From the NCBI RefSeq assembly GCF_011759705.1, contig NZ_JAAOZF010000001.1, positions 2,616,596 through 2,680,595 of the forward strand: 64,000 nt of DNA, in the 5' to 3' direction. The notes under the pieces were generated by a model. The model saw only the letters and a program-made list of their open reading frames with translations, had not been told where the DNA came from and did no database searches. The translations under genes were made by a program, and so were the position numbers. This document shows, piece after piece, positions 19,913-29,158 of this stretch (its first letter is position 1; each line of letters starts with the position of its first letter). The stretch comes from Microbacterium ulmi (GTDB lineage Bacteria; Actinomycetota; Actinomycetes; Actinomycetales; Microbacteriaceae).

Positions 19913-20554
19913 TCAGGCGATCTCGATCGCGTCGGTCCGTGGCGTGCCGTGCCGGCGCACCTTGAGGACGCGGAAGCCGCGGCCCGTCGCGGCGCGGTGC
20001 ACGCTGAAGGCGTCGGCAAGGGCCGCGGCGAGCCATCGCTGCAGCGAGTCGGCGCCGAGGTTGCGCTGGACGACGAGCCAGGCGTCCGAGCGCTCGTCGA
20101 GTCGCGGGATCCATCGCTCGAGCAGCCCGTGCAGCTCGCTCTTCCCGACGCGGATCGGCGGGTTGGAGCGGATCGTGCGGAACGTCACGTCGTCGGGAAC
20201 ATCCTCCGGCAGCGACGCGTTGACATTCGTGAGGCCGAGGGACTCCGCGTTGCGTCGCACGAGGTCGAGGGCGCGTTCGTTGACGTCGACCGCCCAGACC
20301 GTGGCGTGAGGCGCCTCGAGAGCGAGTGACAGCGCGATGGGCCCCCATCCGGAGCCGAGGTCGAGCAGATGCCCGCCCGGCGGCGGAGGGGGCGTGTTCG
20401 CGAGGAGCACGGACGTTCCCGAGTCGATGTGGTCGGGGCTGAACACGCCGCCCGCCGTCGTCACCTCGACGTCCTGGTCGGCGAGCCGGACTCGGATGCG
20501 GCGCAGATTCTCGGGACTTGCGGGGGATGCGGTGAAGTAGTGGTCGCTCCCCAT
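19913..20554 (-). CDS. RsmC-like class I SAM-dependent methyltransferase
   Basis: A 213 aa methyltransferase of the RsmC/RlmG small-domain group, which methylate guanine N2 in rRNA. GVFSPDHIDSGTSVLL near residue 37, SAM motif I LLDLGSGWGPIALSLA near 63, acidic motif AVDVNERAL and catalytic SNPPIRVGK (N-P-P) are visible. The specific target is not determinable. It is divergent from hflX, each with its own TAnnnT box. Confidence 0.85.
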   Translation of the reverse strand: MGSDHYFTASPASPENLRRIRVRLADQDVEVTTAGGVFSPDHIDSGTSVLLANTPPPPPGGHLLDLGSGWGPIALSLALEAPHATVWAVDVNERALDLVRRNAESLGLTNVNASLPEDVPDDVTFRTIRSNPPIRVGKSELHGLLERWIPRLDERSDAWLVVQRNLGADSLQRWLAAALADAFSVHRAATGRGFRVLKVRRHGTPRTDAIEIA

Positions 20555-20561
20555 GCGGACG

Positions 20562-20567
20562 AGCGTA
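20562..20567 (-). promoter_or_regulatory. -10 box, leaderless methyltransferase
   Basis: Minus-strand TACGCT, 7 nt before ATG 20554. It is 26 bp from the oppositely oriented hflX box. Confidence 0.4.
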
Positions 20568-20593
20568 GCGGAGGACCTCCCAGACGGGGAGGC

Positions 20594-20599
20594 TAGAGT
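20594..20599 (+). promoter_or_regulatory. hflX -10 box with leaderless upstream ATG
   Basis: TAGAGT, six bases before ATG 20606. That ATG is not in the hflX frame; it opens a reading frame overlapping the hflX start. hflX itself (ATG 20646) has a good AGAAAGGAAG ribosome binding site. Confidence 0.4.
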
Positions 20600-20645
20600 T
20601 CACGGATGGCCCGCGATTGTGCGGACGCCGCCCAGAAAGGAAGAC

Positions 20646-22163
20646 ATGACGGATACCACGACACCCCAGAGCACCGACGAGACGACGGTCGACCCCGTCG
20701 ATCGCGTGCTCGCCCGCGCCGCGGCGCACTCGGGTGTCCGCGTGTTCGGGGCGGCGCAGGCGCTGCAGGACGAGACCACCGTCTCGCGGGGCGATTCCGA
20801 CGGCGAGCAGTGGGACCGCGAGGAGCGCGCAGCGCTGCGCCGCGTGCCCGGGCTCTCGACCGAGCTCGAGGACGTCACCGAGGTCGAGTACCGGCAGCTG
20901 CGCCTCGAGAACGTCGTGCTCGTGGGCGTGCACCCGCAGGGATCGCAGGAGGATGCCGAGAACTCGCTGCGTGAGCTCTCCGCGCTCGCCGAGACCGCCG
21001 GCGCCGTCGTCCTCGACGGCGTGCTGCAGCGACGCCCGCACCCCGACCCGGCGACCTACGTCGGCCGCGGCAAAGCAGAGGAGCTGCGCGACATCGTCGC
21101 ATCCGTCGGCGCCGACACCGTCATCGCCGACACGGAGCTCGCGCCCAGCCAGCGGCGTGCGCTCGAGGATGTCGTGAAGGTCAAGGTCATCGACCGCACG
21201 ACCGTGATCCTCGACATCTTCAGCCAGCACGCGAAGTCCCGCGAGGGCAAGGCGCAGGTCGAGCTCGCGCAGCTCGAGTACCTCCTCCCGCGCCTGCGCG
21301 GCTGGGGCGACTCGATGTCGCGCCAGGCCGGTGGCCAGGTCGGCGCGGGCGGTGCGGGGATGGGATCGCGCGGACCGGGTGAGACCAAGATCGAGCTCGA
21401 CCGCCGTCGCATCCGCACGAAGATGGCGCTGCTGCGCAAGCAGATCCGCGACTTCACGCCTGCGCGCGACGCGAAGCGGGCGGAGCGCAAGCGAAACACG
21501 ATCCCGTCCGTCGCGATCGCCGGCTACACCAATGCCGGCAAGTCGAGCCTGCTCAACAGGCTCACTCGCGCCGGCGTGCTCGTCGAGAACGCACTGTTCG
21601 CGACGCTGGACGCCACGGTCCGCCGGTCGGTGACGACCGACGGCCGCGTGTACACGCTCACCGACACCGTCGGGTTCGTCCGCAACCTGCCGCATCAGCT
21701 CGTCGAGGCATTCCGCTCGACGCTCGAGGAGGTCGGCGACGCCGACGTCATCCTGCATGTCGTCGACGGATCGCACCCCGACCCCGCGGCCCAGCTGAAG
21801 ACCGTCCGTGACGTCATCGGCGACGTCGGCGCGCGCGACACGCGCGAGATCGTCGTGTTCAACAAGGCCGATCTCGTCGACGAGGACGCGCGACTGCTCC
21901 TGCGGGGGCTCGCGCCCGGCGCGCTGTTCGTGTCGTCGCGCACCGGCGAGGGCGTTGACGAGCTGCGGGCCGCGATCGAGGAGGCGCTGCCGCTGCCCGC
22001 CGTCGAGGTGCGGGCGGTCGTGCCGTACGATCGCGGCGACCTCGTCTCGGCAGCGCACGAGACGGGCCACATCGTGTCGCAGGAGCACGGGGCCGACGGG
22101 ACCCAGCTGCACGCGTACGTCTCGGAGCGACTCGCGGCCGAGCTCGCGCCCTACAGCCGATAG
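20646..22163 (+). CDS. hflX: GTPase HflX
   Basis: A ribosome-binding GTPase that splits stalled or hibernating ribosomes under stress. The 505 aa protein has an N-terminal HflX domain with the glycine-rich segment (GGQVGAGGAGMGSRGPGETK, near 230-250), a G1 loop GYTNAGKSS at residue 293, G3 DTVGF and G4 NKADLV. It is longer than E. coli HflX by an N-terminal acidic extension, as in other actinobacteria. Confidence 0.94.
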   Translation: MTDTTTPQSTDETTVDPVDRVLARAAAHSGVRVFGAAQALQDETTVSRGDSDGEQWDREERAALRRVPGLSTELEDVTEVEYRQLRLENVVLVGVHPQGSQEDAENSLRELSALAETAGAVVLDGVLQRRPHPDPATYVGRGKAEELRDIVASVGADTVIADTELAPSQRRALEDVVKVKVIDRTTVILDIFSQHAKSREGKAQVELAQLEYLLPRLRGWGDSMSRQAGGQVGAGGAGMGSRGPGETKIELDRRRIRTKMALLRKQIRDFTPARDAKRAERKRNTIPSVAIAGYTNAGKSSLLNRLTRAGVLVENALFATLDATVRRSVTTDGRVYTLTDTVGFVRNLPHQLVEAFRSTLEEVGDADVILHVVDGSHPDPAAQLKTVRDVIGDVGARDTREIVVFNKADLVDEDARLLLRGLAPGALFVSSRTGEGVDELRAAIEEALPLPAVEVRAVVPYDRGDLVSAAHETGHIVSQEHGADGTQLHAYVSERLAAELAPYSR

Positions 22164-22188
22164 GCCCGAAGCGTTCGCGGCGGCGGGC

Positions 22189-24096
22189 TCACGAGAGGTC
22201 GATGGGCGGCACGCCGGGAGTCTCGAACCCGAAGACCGAGCCGAGGAACGCGTACTCCTTCTCGAGCGCGTCGACCACGGTCTCCTTGCGGCGGAAGCCG
22301 TGGCCCTCGCCCTCGTAGAGGACGTACGCGTGCGGCACGCCGTTCGCGGCGAGGGCGTCCCGGATGGCCTCTGCTTGCGCGGGCGGCACGACGACGTCCT
22401 CGTCCCCCTGCAGCAGGAGGACGGGAACGCGGAAGCGCTCGGCGCGGCTCAAGGGAGACCGGGCGATGTACAGCGGCTCCGCCGACGGGAGCGGCCCGAT
22501 GAGGCCGTCCAGGTACCGCGACTCGAAGTCGTGCGAGTCGTGGGCGAGGGCACGTGCGTCCCCGACGCCGTAGCGGGAGATCCCCGCCGCGAACACGTCG
22601 GTGTCGACGAGGGCCGCCAGCACGGTCCAGCCGCCCGCCGAGCCGCCCTCGATCGCGAGGCGCGCAGCATCCGCGAGACCCGCGTCGGCGAGGCCTCGAG
22701 CCGCCGCCGCGACGTCGTCGACGTCGACGACGCCCCACATGCCGTGCAGGCGCTCGCGGTACGCGCGGCCGTAGCCGGTCGATCCGCCGTAGTTCACGTC
22801 GAGAACGCCGATGCCTCGGCTCGTGAAGTACGCGATCTTCGCGGATGCCGCGCCCCCGACATGGCTCGTCGGCCCGCCGTGGACGAAGACGACGTAGGGC
22901 GGCAGCTCGCCGTCCGGCGCTGACACGGCGGGGTTCGCAGGCGGGTAGGCGAAGGCGTGGACGGGCCCGTGAGGGCCGTCCACCGTGACGGCGCGGGGGC
23001 GCGGCATCCATTCGTCGCCCCACGGTGCCGAGCCGCCGCGGATCGTCTCGACGAGATCAGGGCGGTCCACGTCGATCAGCCACAGTCCGCTGGGCGCGTC
23101 AGGACCCGATCCCGAGACGAGCACGGTCGAGCCGTGCGCGTCTTCGACGACGGTGGATGCCGTCGAGGGCACGGCGATCGGCCGCGCGCCGCCGACAGCC
23201 TGGTCGATCAGCACGAGCTCGTCGGATCCGTTCGTGCGGATCGCGACGATGCGGCCGTCGTGGAGCACTCGGTACCAGCGGGTTCCGAGCACCCAGAGGG
23301 GGCCGCCCGTGTCGGCGTCCGCCGGCGCGACGGGCTCGTGCTCGAGGTCCGCGGACAGGTGCAGCCGCCAGAGGTTCCACCGTCCCGTCGGGTCGTCGGC
23401 GAAGACGAGGTCGTCCTCGCCGATCCAGGTCGGCTGGACGGGGGACGAGGCTCCTCCCGCGACGGCGCACCACTCCGCGACGATGCCGTCCTCGAGGCGT
23501 CCGATCCGCAGCTCGGAACGGTCCCACGGCATCGCGGGGTGGTCCCACGCGATCCAGGCGAGCAGGCGCCCGTCAGGCGACAGCGCGGGCTGCGCGAGGA
23601 AGTCGCTGTCGCCGACGAGGGACGTCAGCGTGCCGTCGAGCGCGATCTCGACGAGGTCGCGGTGCGGGACCGGCCTATCGGAGTGGGTCTCGCGGACGGC
23701 GAACAGCCGGCCATGCTGCCACGTCAGCCCGCCGAACCGCATGCCTTCGTCTGCGGGCGTGAGGGGCTCGGGCTCCCCGCCGGGGCGCAGCATCCACACC
23801 CGCTGATCGTTCTTCTCGACGAACAGGAGCACGGCGTCGTCCGTCGCGGCCCACGAGCCGCCGCCGTACTCGTGCACGCGCGAGCGGGCGCTCCACGGCG
23901 CGGGGAGGACGTCGACGATGTCGCCGGATGCCGCGCGCCGGCGCACCGCGGTGCGGCCGCCCTCCTCGGGGACGGTCTCGGCCCACCACACGTCGGCTGC
24001 GACGAAGCACGCGCCGTCGATGCGGGGAGCGGCGGCCGACACGGCGTCCGCGGTGAGGGGGGAGGGCCACGAGCCGTAGGGGAGGGTGTCGGTCAC
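22189..24096 (-). CDS. S9-family prolyl oligopeptidase-like peptidase
   Basis: A 635 aa serine peptidase with an N-terminal beta-propeller-like half (repeated short beta segments, residues 20-370) and a C-terminal alpha/beta-hydrolase. The nucleophile is S486 in EGGSAGGWT, the acid is in QGDEDVVVPPAQ near 566, and the histidine is in YEGEGHGF near 597. It most resembles the dipeptidyl/acylaminoacyl-peptidase branch. There is no signal peptide, so it is probably cytoplasmic. GTG 24096 sits six bases after a minus-strand TAGCGT. Confidence 0.9.
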   Translation of the reverse strand: MTDTLPYGSWPSPLTADAVSAAAPRIDGACFVAADVWWAETVPEEGGRTAVRRRAASGDIVDVLPAPWSARSRVHEYGGGSWAATDDAVLLFVEKNDQRVWMLRPGGEPEPLTPADEGMRFGGLTWQHGRLFAVRETHSDRPVPHRDLVEIALDGTLTSLVGDSDFLAQPALSPDGRLLAWIAWDHPAMPWDRSELRIGRLEDGIVAEWCAVAGGASSPVQPTWIGEDDLVFADDPTGRWNLWRLHLSADLEHEPVAPADADTGGPLWVLGTRWYRVLHDGRIVAIRTNGSDELVLIDQAVGGARPIAVPSTASTVVEDAHGSTVLVSGSGPDAPSGLWLIDVDRPDLVETIRGGSAPWGDEWMPRPRAVTVDGPHGPVHAFAYPPANPAVSAPDGELPPYVVFVHGGPTSHVGGAASAKIAYFTSRGIGVLDVNYGGSTGYGRAYRERLHGMWGVVDVDDVAAAARGLADAGLADAARLAIEGGSAGGWTVLAALVDTDVFAAGISRYGVGDARALAHDSHDFESRYLDGLIGPLPSAEPLYIARSPLSRAERFRVPVLLLQGDEDVVVPPAQAEAIRDALAANGVPHAYVLYEGEGHGFRRKETVVDALEKEYAFLGSVFGFETPGVPPIDLS

Positions 24097-24102
24097 GATC
24101 CC

Positions 24103-24108
24103 ACGCTA
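24103..24108 (-). promoter_or_regulatory. -10 box, leaderless S9 peptidase
   Basis: Minus-strand TAGCGT, six bases before GTG 24096. Confidence 0.42.
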
Positions 24109-24248
24109 CGCCGGGCGGCGCGCCGTCGTGAGGGACCGCTGCGCGAGAGGCCGTCGGGACGGTGCTCGGGCGACCGTCCGGGCGGCAGTCGGGGCGGCCG
24201 TCGGGCGCAACAGATCGTCATACGACACCGGCCGCGCAGGTCGACGGC

Positions 24249-24254
24249 TAGCCT
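24249..24254 (+). promoter_or_regulatory. metF -10 box
   Basis: TAGCCT about 147 bp before metF. The predicted transcription start (about 24259-24261) coincides with the first base of the paired leader element, so the leader is likely transcribed. Confidence 0.45.
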
Positions 24255-24258
24255 GGTC

Positions 24259-24400
24259 GCATCGTCGGCCCTTCGAGGGCCTGGAGCGACAGCCGAGCCC
24301 GGCACCCGCCCGCGATGCACGTGCACCCTTTCCCCAGGGCGGGGTGTGCACGCTTCCGCGGCCAACCGGCCTCCTGTCCGTTCCCACCGAGAGCACGCCC
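24259..24400 (+). ncRNA. Structured 5' leader of metF-metE, riboswitch candidate
   Basis: GCATCG (24259-24264) pairs with CGATGC (24313-24318) and encloses hairpin GGCCCT/AGGGCC (24267-24281). A core that reads GGAGCGACAGCCGAGCCCGG then follows at 24283. A second hairpin pairs CGTGCAC (24320-24326) with GTGCACG (24346-24352). The core is weakly reminiscent of SAM-clan (GAGGGA...CCCGGCA) or SAH-type (GGAGCG) aptamers, both of which control methionine genes. This is inference from pattern only; a covariance search would decide. It accounts for most of the 304 bp without a gene. Confidence 0.4.
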
Positions 24401-25372
24401 ATGTCGACAGCTGCGAGCACCTCGCCGACCGCCTCGGCCGTCCCGTTCTCGTTCGAGATCCACCCGCCGAGAACGGATGCCGGGCTGCCCGCCCTCTGCG
24501 AGACGATCGGTCACCTCGCGGCCGCGCGTCCGCAGTTCATCTCCGTGACCTTCGGCGCGGGAGGGTCCACCGGCGGACGCTCGCTCGAGGTGCTGACGCA
24601 CATCCTGCGCGAGACCGACGTGCCGCCGCTCGCGCACCTCACGTGCGTGGGCAACCGCTACGAGGGTGCGACGGCGCTCATCCGGGAGTTCCTCGATGCC
24701 GGCATCGAGAGCTTCCTCGCCCTCCGCGGAGACCCGCCCGCCGGGGTCGACGAGGACGACGTCGATCTCGGCGACCTCGAGAGCGCGGCACATCTCGTGC
24801 AGCTCATCCACCGCGTGCAGGCCGAACGCGCGCCCTACACGGAGGCGGCGATCCCCGGCGTCCCCGGGGCGGCGCGCCTCGGCCGCCCCAGGAAGGCCGA
24901 GATCGCGGTCGCCGCATTCCCCAACGGGCATCCGAGGTCCCGGCATCCGCGGGAGGACATCGACGCCCTGCTCGCGAAGCAGGCCGCGGGCGCGACGTTC
25001 GCGATCACTCAGCTGTTCTTCCACGCCGACGACTATCTCGGGTTCGTGTGTCGTGCCCGCGACGCGGGAGTCACGATCCCGATCCTCCCCGGCATCATGC
25101 CGATCACGTCGCCCGCGCGGCTTCGGCGCGTGCTCGAGCTCAGCGGGGAGGAGCTGCCCGTCGAGCTCTCGGTCGCGCTCGAGGTCGAGCCCACCGGCGA
25201 GGGGCGGCGCGAGGTCGGAGTGGCGCACGCCGCGGCGCTCGCACGCGACGTCCTCGCAGGCGGCGCGCCCGGCATCCATCTCTACGCCTTCAACAACCAT
25301 GAGACCGTCCTCGCGACGCTGCGCGAGGCCGGCGTGCTCATCGACCACGACTGCAAGGAGCCCGTACGATGA
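24401..25372 (+). CDS. metF: Methylenetetrahydrofolate reductase MetF
   Basis: Reduces 5,10-methylene-THF to 5-methyl-THF, the methyl donor for MetE encoded next. A 323 aa TIM-barrel flavoprotein. FSFEIHPPRTDAG near residue 15 (family FEFFPP), FISVTFGAGGS, HLTCVG, LRGDPP and the late QLFFHADDYLGF are conserved. No clear Shine-Dalgarno sequence is seen in front of ATG 24401. It overlaps metE by four bases, so the two are translationally coupled and share the leader. Confidence 0.94.
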   Translation: MSTAASTSPTASAVPFSFEIHPPRTDAGLPALCETIGHLAAARPQFISVTFGAGGSTGGRSLEVLTHILRETDVPPLAHLTCVGNRYEGATALIREFLDAGIESFLALRGDPPAGVDEDDVDLGDLESAAHLVQLIHRVQAERAPYTEAAIPGVPGAARLGRPRKAEIAVAAFPNGHPRSRHPREDIDALLAKQAAGATFAITQLFFHADDYLGFVCRARDAGVTIPILPGIMPITSPARLRRVLELSGEELPVELSVALEVEPTGEGRREVGVAHAAALARDVLAGGAPGIHLYAFNNHETVLATLREAGVLIDHDCKEPVR

Positions 25373-27690
25373 CCGACTTCCCCGCTGGAACGATCCTCGG
25401 CTACCCCCGCATCGGGCGCCGCCGCGAGCTCAAGCGCGCCGTGGAGGCGCATTGGTCGGGCGCGCTCGACGAGGCCGCTCTCGAGAGGACGGCGGCCGAC
25501 CTGCGCCGTGCGACGCGCGAGCGCCTCGCCGCGCTGGGGCTCGGTCGCGACGACTCGTCGATCCCCGAGTCGTTCTCGTACTACGACCAGGTGCTCGACG
25601 CGGCGCTGACGGTGGGGGCGCTGCCCGAGCGCTTCGCGCCGCTGCGCGCCGCGGACGGGTCCATTCCTCTGGCGGCATACTTCGCGGCCGCGCGGGGCGA
25701 CGAGACGGGCGCCCCGCTGGAGATGACGAAGTGGTTCGACACGAACTACCACTACCTCGTGCCCGAGATCGGCCCCGAGACGCAGTTCTCGCTCTCGAGC
25801 GACCGCTTCGCGCGCCTGGTCGCCGAGGCGAAGGCTGACGGCGTCACCGTGCGCCCCGTCGTCGTCGGGCCCGTCACGCTCCTCGCTCTCGCGAAGGCGA
25901 CGGATGCCGCGCCCGCCGGGTTCGATCCGCTGAGCCGCCTCGACGACCTGCTGCCCGTGTACGCCGAGCTGCTCGCGTCGCTGACCGCCGCGGGCGCCGA
26001 GTGGGTTCAGCTCGACGAGCCTGCTCTCGTGAGCGAGAGCCTGTCGGCGCCTCCGGCCGCGCTGGCGGACGCGGCATCCCGCGCGTACGCGGTCCTCGGC
26101 GACGCACCCCGCCGTCCGGCGATCCTCGTGGCCGCCGGCTACGCGCAGCTGTCGGCGGAGGCGTGGGCCGCTCTGGCCGCGGCTCCCGTCGAGGCGATCG
26201 CGATCGACGTCCATCGTGGCTCGGTGCCCGCAGGGGCGGAAGGGCTCGAGGGCAAGACCCTCGTCGGAGGCGTCGTCGACGGCCGCAACATCTGGCGCGG
26301 CGACCTCGGCGGCGCATGGGACCGGCTCGAGGAGCTGCGGGGCATCGGCGCGAAGTCGGTCGCGGCCGGCACCTCGACGTCGCTGCAGCACGTGCCGCAC
26401 GACGTCGACGACGAGGCGGGGCTGGACCCGCGACTGGTCTCGTGGCTCGCCTTCGCCGACCAGAAGGTCAGGCAGGTCGTGGCCCTCGCGCGCGGCCTCG
26501 TCGAGGGGCGCGATGCGATCGAGCCTGAGGTGGCAGCGGCATCGGCCGCGCTCGCCGAACGCCGGTCGGCGCCGGGGGTGCGCGACGCGGCCGTGCGCGC
26601 CCGCGCGGCGGGTCTCACGGCGGGGGACTTCGACCGGAGCGACTACGACGCCCGGGTCGCGGCGCAGGACGCGCTCGGGCTCCCCGTGCTGCCCACGACC
26701 ACGATCGGATCGTTCCCGCAGACCGGTGACATCCGCCGCGCCCGCGCGCGCTTCGGCCGGGGGGAGCTGACGGCCGACGAGTACGACGGGTTCCTGCGCG
26801 CCGAGATCCAGCGGGTCGTGCGCCTGCAGGAGGACCTCGACCTCGACGTGCTCGTGCACGGCGAGGCGGAGCGCAACGACATGGTGCAGTACTTCGCCGA
26901 GCTGCTCGACGGCTTCGCCGTGACGCAGCACGGCTGGGTGCAGTCGTACGGCTCGCGGGCGACGAGGCCCTCCATCCTGTGGGGCGACGTGTCGCGTCCG
27001 GCTCCCATGACGGTCGCATGGTCGGCGTACGCGCAGTCGCTGTCCGACAAGCACGTCAAGGGGATGCTGACGGGACCCGTCACGATCCTGGCCTGGTCGT
27101 TCGTCCGCGACGACCAGCCCCTCGGCGAGACGGCGAACCAGGTCGCACTCGCGCTGCGAGACGAGATCGCCGACCTCGAGGAGGCCGGCATCCGGATCAT
27201 CCAGGTCGACGAGCCCGCGCTGCGCGAGCTCCTCCCGCTCAAGAAGGCCGCTCAGCCGGCATACCTCGACTGGTCGGTCGGCTCGTTCCGCCTGGCGACG
27301 GCAGGAGCCCGGGATGCGACGCAGCTGCACACGCACCTCTGCTACTCGGAGTTCGCCGTCGTGATCGACGCGATCGCCGCGCTCGACGCCGACGTCACCT
27401 CGATCGAGGCCGCCCGCAGCCGGGGCGAGGTGATCGCCGACGTCGCGGACTCGGGCTTCTCGCACGGCATCGGCCCGGGTGTGTACGACATCCATTCGCC
27501 GCGCGTGCCGTCGGTCGACGAGATCGGTGAGCTCCTGGAGCGCGCCGCGACCGAGCTGCCGCTGCGACAGGTGTGGGTCAATCCCGACTGCGGGCTGAAG
27601 ACCCGCGGCTACGACGAGACCGTGGCGTCGCTGCGCAACATCGTCGCGGCGACGCTGGCCGTGCGCGAGAAGGTGGGCGTCCGCGCCTAG
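25369..27690 (+). CDS. metE: Cobalamin-independent methionine synthase MetE
   Basis: Transfers methyl from 5-methyl-THF-glutamate to homocysteine without B12. The 773 aa protein has two (beta/alpha)8 domains; the C-terminal one binds zinc through H656 and C658 (HLCYSEF) and C741 (NPDCGLKTR). The N-terminal domain starts ILGYPRIGRRRELK. Length is normal. It ends 7 bp before the stop of the convergent membrane gene. Confidence 0.96.
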   Translation: MTDFPAGTILGYPRIGRRRELKRAVEAHWSGALDEAALERTAADLRRATRERLAALGLGRDDSSIPESFSYYDQVLDAALTVGALPERFAPLRAADGSIPLAAYFAAARGDETGAPLEMTKWFDTNYHYLVPEIGPETQFSLSSDRFARLVAEAKADGVTVRPVVVGPVTLLALAKATDAAPAGFDPLSRLDDLLPVYAELLASLTAAGAEWVQLDEPALVSESLSAPPAALADAASRAYAVLGDAPRRPAILVAAGYAQLSAEAWAALAAAPVEAIAIDVHRGSVPAGAEGLEGKTLVGGVVDGRNIWRGDLGGAWDRLEELRGIGAKSVAAGTSTSLQHVPHDVDDEAGLDPRLVSWLAFADQKVRQVVALARGLVEGRDAIEPEVAAASAALAERRSAPGVRDAAVRARAAGLTAGDFDRSDYDARVAAQDALGLPVLPTTTIGSFPQTGDIRRARARFGRGELTADEYDGFLRAEIQRVVRLQEDLDLDVLVHGEAERNDMVQYFAELLDGFAVTQHGWVQSYGSRATRPSILWGDVSRPAPMTVAWSAYAQSLSDKHVKGMLTGPVTILAWSFVRDDQPLGETANQVALALRDEIADLEEAGIRIIQVDEPALRELLPLKKAAQPAYLDWSVGSFRLATAGARDATQLHTHLCYSEFAVVIDAIAALDADVTSIEAARSRGEVIADVADSGFSHGIGPGVYDIHSPRVPSVDEIGELLERAATELPLRQVWVNPDCGLKTRGYDETVASLRNIVAATLAVREKVGVRA

Positions 27691-27697
27691 CGACGAC

Positions 27698-29095
27698 TCA
27701 GGATGCCTCGGCCGCCGGCTCTCGAGAGTCGCCGGCCGAGGCATCCGTCGCGTCCTCCCCGTCGGGCATCGACGGACCCGTCGTCTCGTCGTCGGCGGAG
27801 CGCTTCTGGAGCAGTTCCAGGATCCAGGCGACGGCGATCGCGACGACGAGGACGAGCAGGACGTCGCCGAGCGACAGCGGCCGCAGCGCGAAGATCCACA
27901 GGATGGCGAGGACAGCGACGATCGTGCGGACGAGCACGCAACGGGCGCCGAGCCAGGCGCCGAATCCGCCCGTGTCGAGCCCACGCGCGGCGAGCGAGCG
28001 CCGCGCCGACGCGTTGAGCGAGTGGACGGCCGTGCGCGTGCGCACGGCCGGAGTCGATCGGCCCATGAGCCAGCCGATGACGGCGACGAAGACCCCGAAC
28101 AGAGCGGTGACCCATGCCGTGTGGATCATCGACTCGACGAGCTGGCGATAGATCACGTCCAGTGCCGACGGCGACAGGTCGGTCTGCGTCGCGACGATGC
28201 CGACGGCGGTCGAGCCGATGGACAGCGCGATGCCCAGCGACGCGCCGCCTGCGGCCAGTCCGATCCCCGTGCCGAGGATCGCGACGCTGCGACGCCGCGC
28301 GAGGAGGATGCCGAGCGCGAAGAGTGCGAGCGCGATGACCGGGAGCCACCAGCCGAGAGTCGCCGCGAGCGCGTACGCCGTGCGGATGAGCGACAGGTTC
28401 TCGCCCGATCCGACGATCACGGTGCGATCGACGCTCGGGATGAGGTTCGCGATCCCGACCCCCCGGTCGACGAGGTTCGACTTCGCGCGATCGACGATGG
28501 GGCCGAGACGGATGCCGACGCCGTCCGGGGTCCGCACGACGATGCCGCCGCCGTCCGAGGTGGCTGCGACAGTGAGCGCGCGATGGGCTCCGCGCACGGC
28601 CGTGGCCCATACGTCGGAGAACGCGTCCGAGCGCACGATGTTGCCGATCGCCTGCGCGACGAGGTTCTCCAGGCCCTGCGCGGCGGGCTGACGGAGAAGG
28701 TCGAGCGCGGCGCTCGCCCGCGGGCCGAGCCCGAGCTCGCCTATCCCGTCGAAGACGTCGTCGGTCAGCTGTGCGAAGTCGGCCTGCTCGGAGATCGCGG
28801 CGACGGTCTCGTCGATGACGAGGTCCTGCACCGCGGCCTCGTCGACGAGCGGCGCGAGAGTGCGGACGAACGCGTCCTCATCGACGAGCTGCACCCGCGC
28901 CCATGCGCCGACGATCGAGACGGGGACGAGGATCGATGCCAGCACGATGCAGATCGCGGAGGCGACGGCGCGCCAGCGGCCCGCAATCGGAGACGGGACG
29001 GGCTCGACGACCCCCGCCAATCGGGCGTTCTCGGCCTCGAGCGCGCGCACTCGCGCAGCGAGCGCTTCGACGTGATCCTTCGTCGCATCCGTCAT
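27698..29095 (-). CDS. Integral membrane protein, function unknown
   Basis: A 465 aa protein. A short coiled-coil-like start (HVEALAARVRALEAENARL) precedes membrane segment 1 (about 45-70), a roughly 160-residue external domain, then about five further segments (from about residue 245 to 425) and an acidic Asp/Glu/Ala tail. No enzymatic motif was recognised. The last codons form a 13-bp stem (27702-27745) that also serves the convergent metE end. It lies between metE and lexA without obvious functional linkage. Confidence 0.78.
   Translation of the reverse strand: MTDATKDHVEALAARVRALEAENARLAGVVEPVPSPIAGRWRAVASAICIVLASILVPVSIVGAWARVQLVDEDAFVRTLAPLVDEAAVQDLVIDETVAAISEQADFAQLTDDVFDGIGELGLGPRASAALDLLRQPAAQGLENLVAQAIGNIVRSDAFSDVWATAVRGAHRALTVAATSDGGGIVVRTPDGVGIRLGPIVDRAKSNLVDRGVGIANLIPSVDRTVIVGSGENLSLIRTAYALAATLGWWLPVIALALFALGILLARRRSVAILGTGIGLAAGGASLGIALSIGSTAVGIVATQTDLSPSALDVIYRQLVESMIHTAWVTALFGVFVAVIGWLMGRSTPAVRTRTAVHSLNASARRSLAARGLDTGGFGAWLGARCVLVRTIVAVLAILWIFALRPLSLGDVLLVLVVAIAVAWILELLQKRSADDETTGPSMPDGEDATDASAGDSREPAAEAS
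27702..27745. terminator. Hairpin shared by metE and the membrane gene, inside its 3' coding end
   Basis: GATGCCTCGGCCG (27702-27714) pairs perfectly with CGGCCGAGGCATC (27733-27745); the loop holds a second palindrome CTCTCGAGAG. It lies wholly within the last codons of the minus-strand gene and 12 bp after the metE stop, so one element may end both transcripts. Confidence 0.55.
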
Positions 29096-29158
29096 TCCGA
29101 CATTGTGGACCTGGCCGGCGCCGTGGGCGAGAGACTCACCCGCGGCGGGTGATCGTCG

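Noticed and set aside
24259..24400. Naming the metF leader a SAM-I or SAH riboswitch outright
   Set aside because: Only partial core resemblance and no covariance search possible; kept as a candidate.
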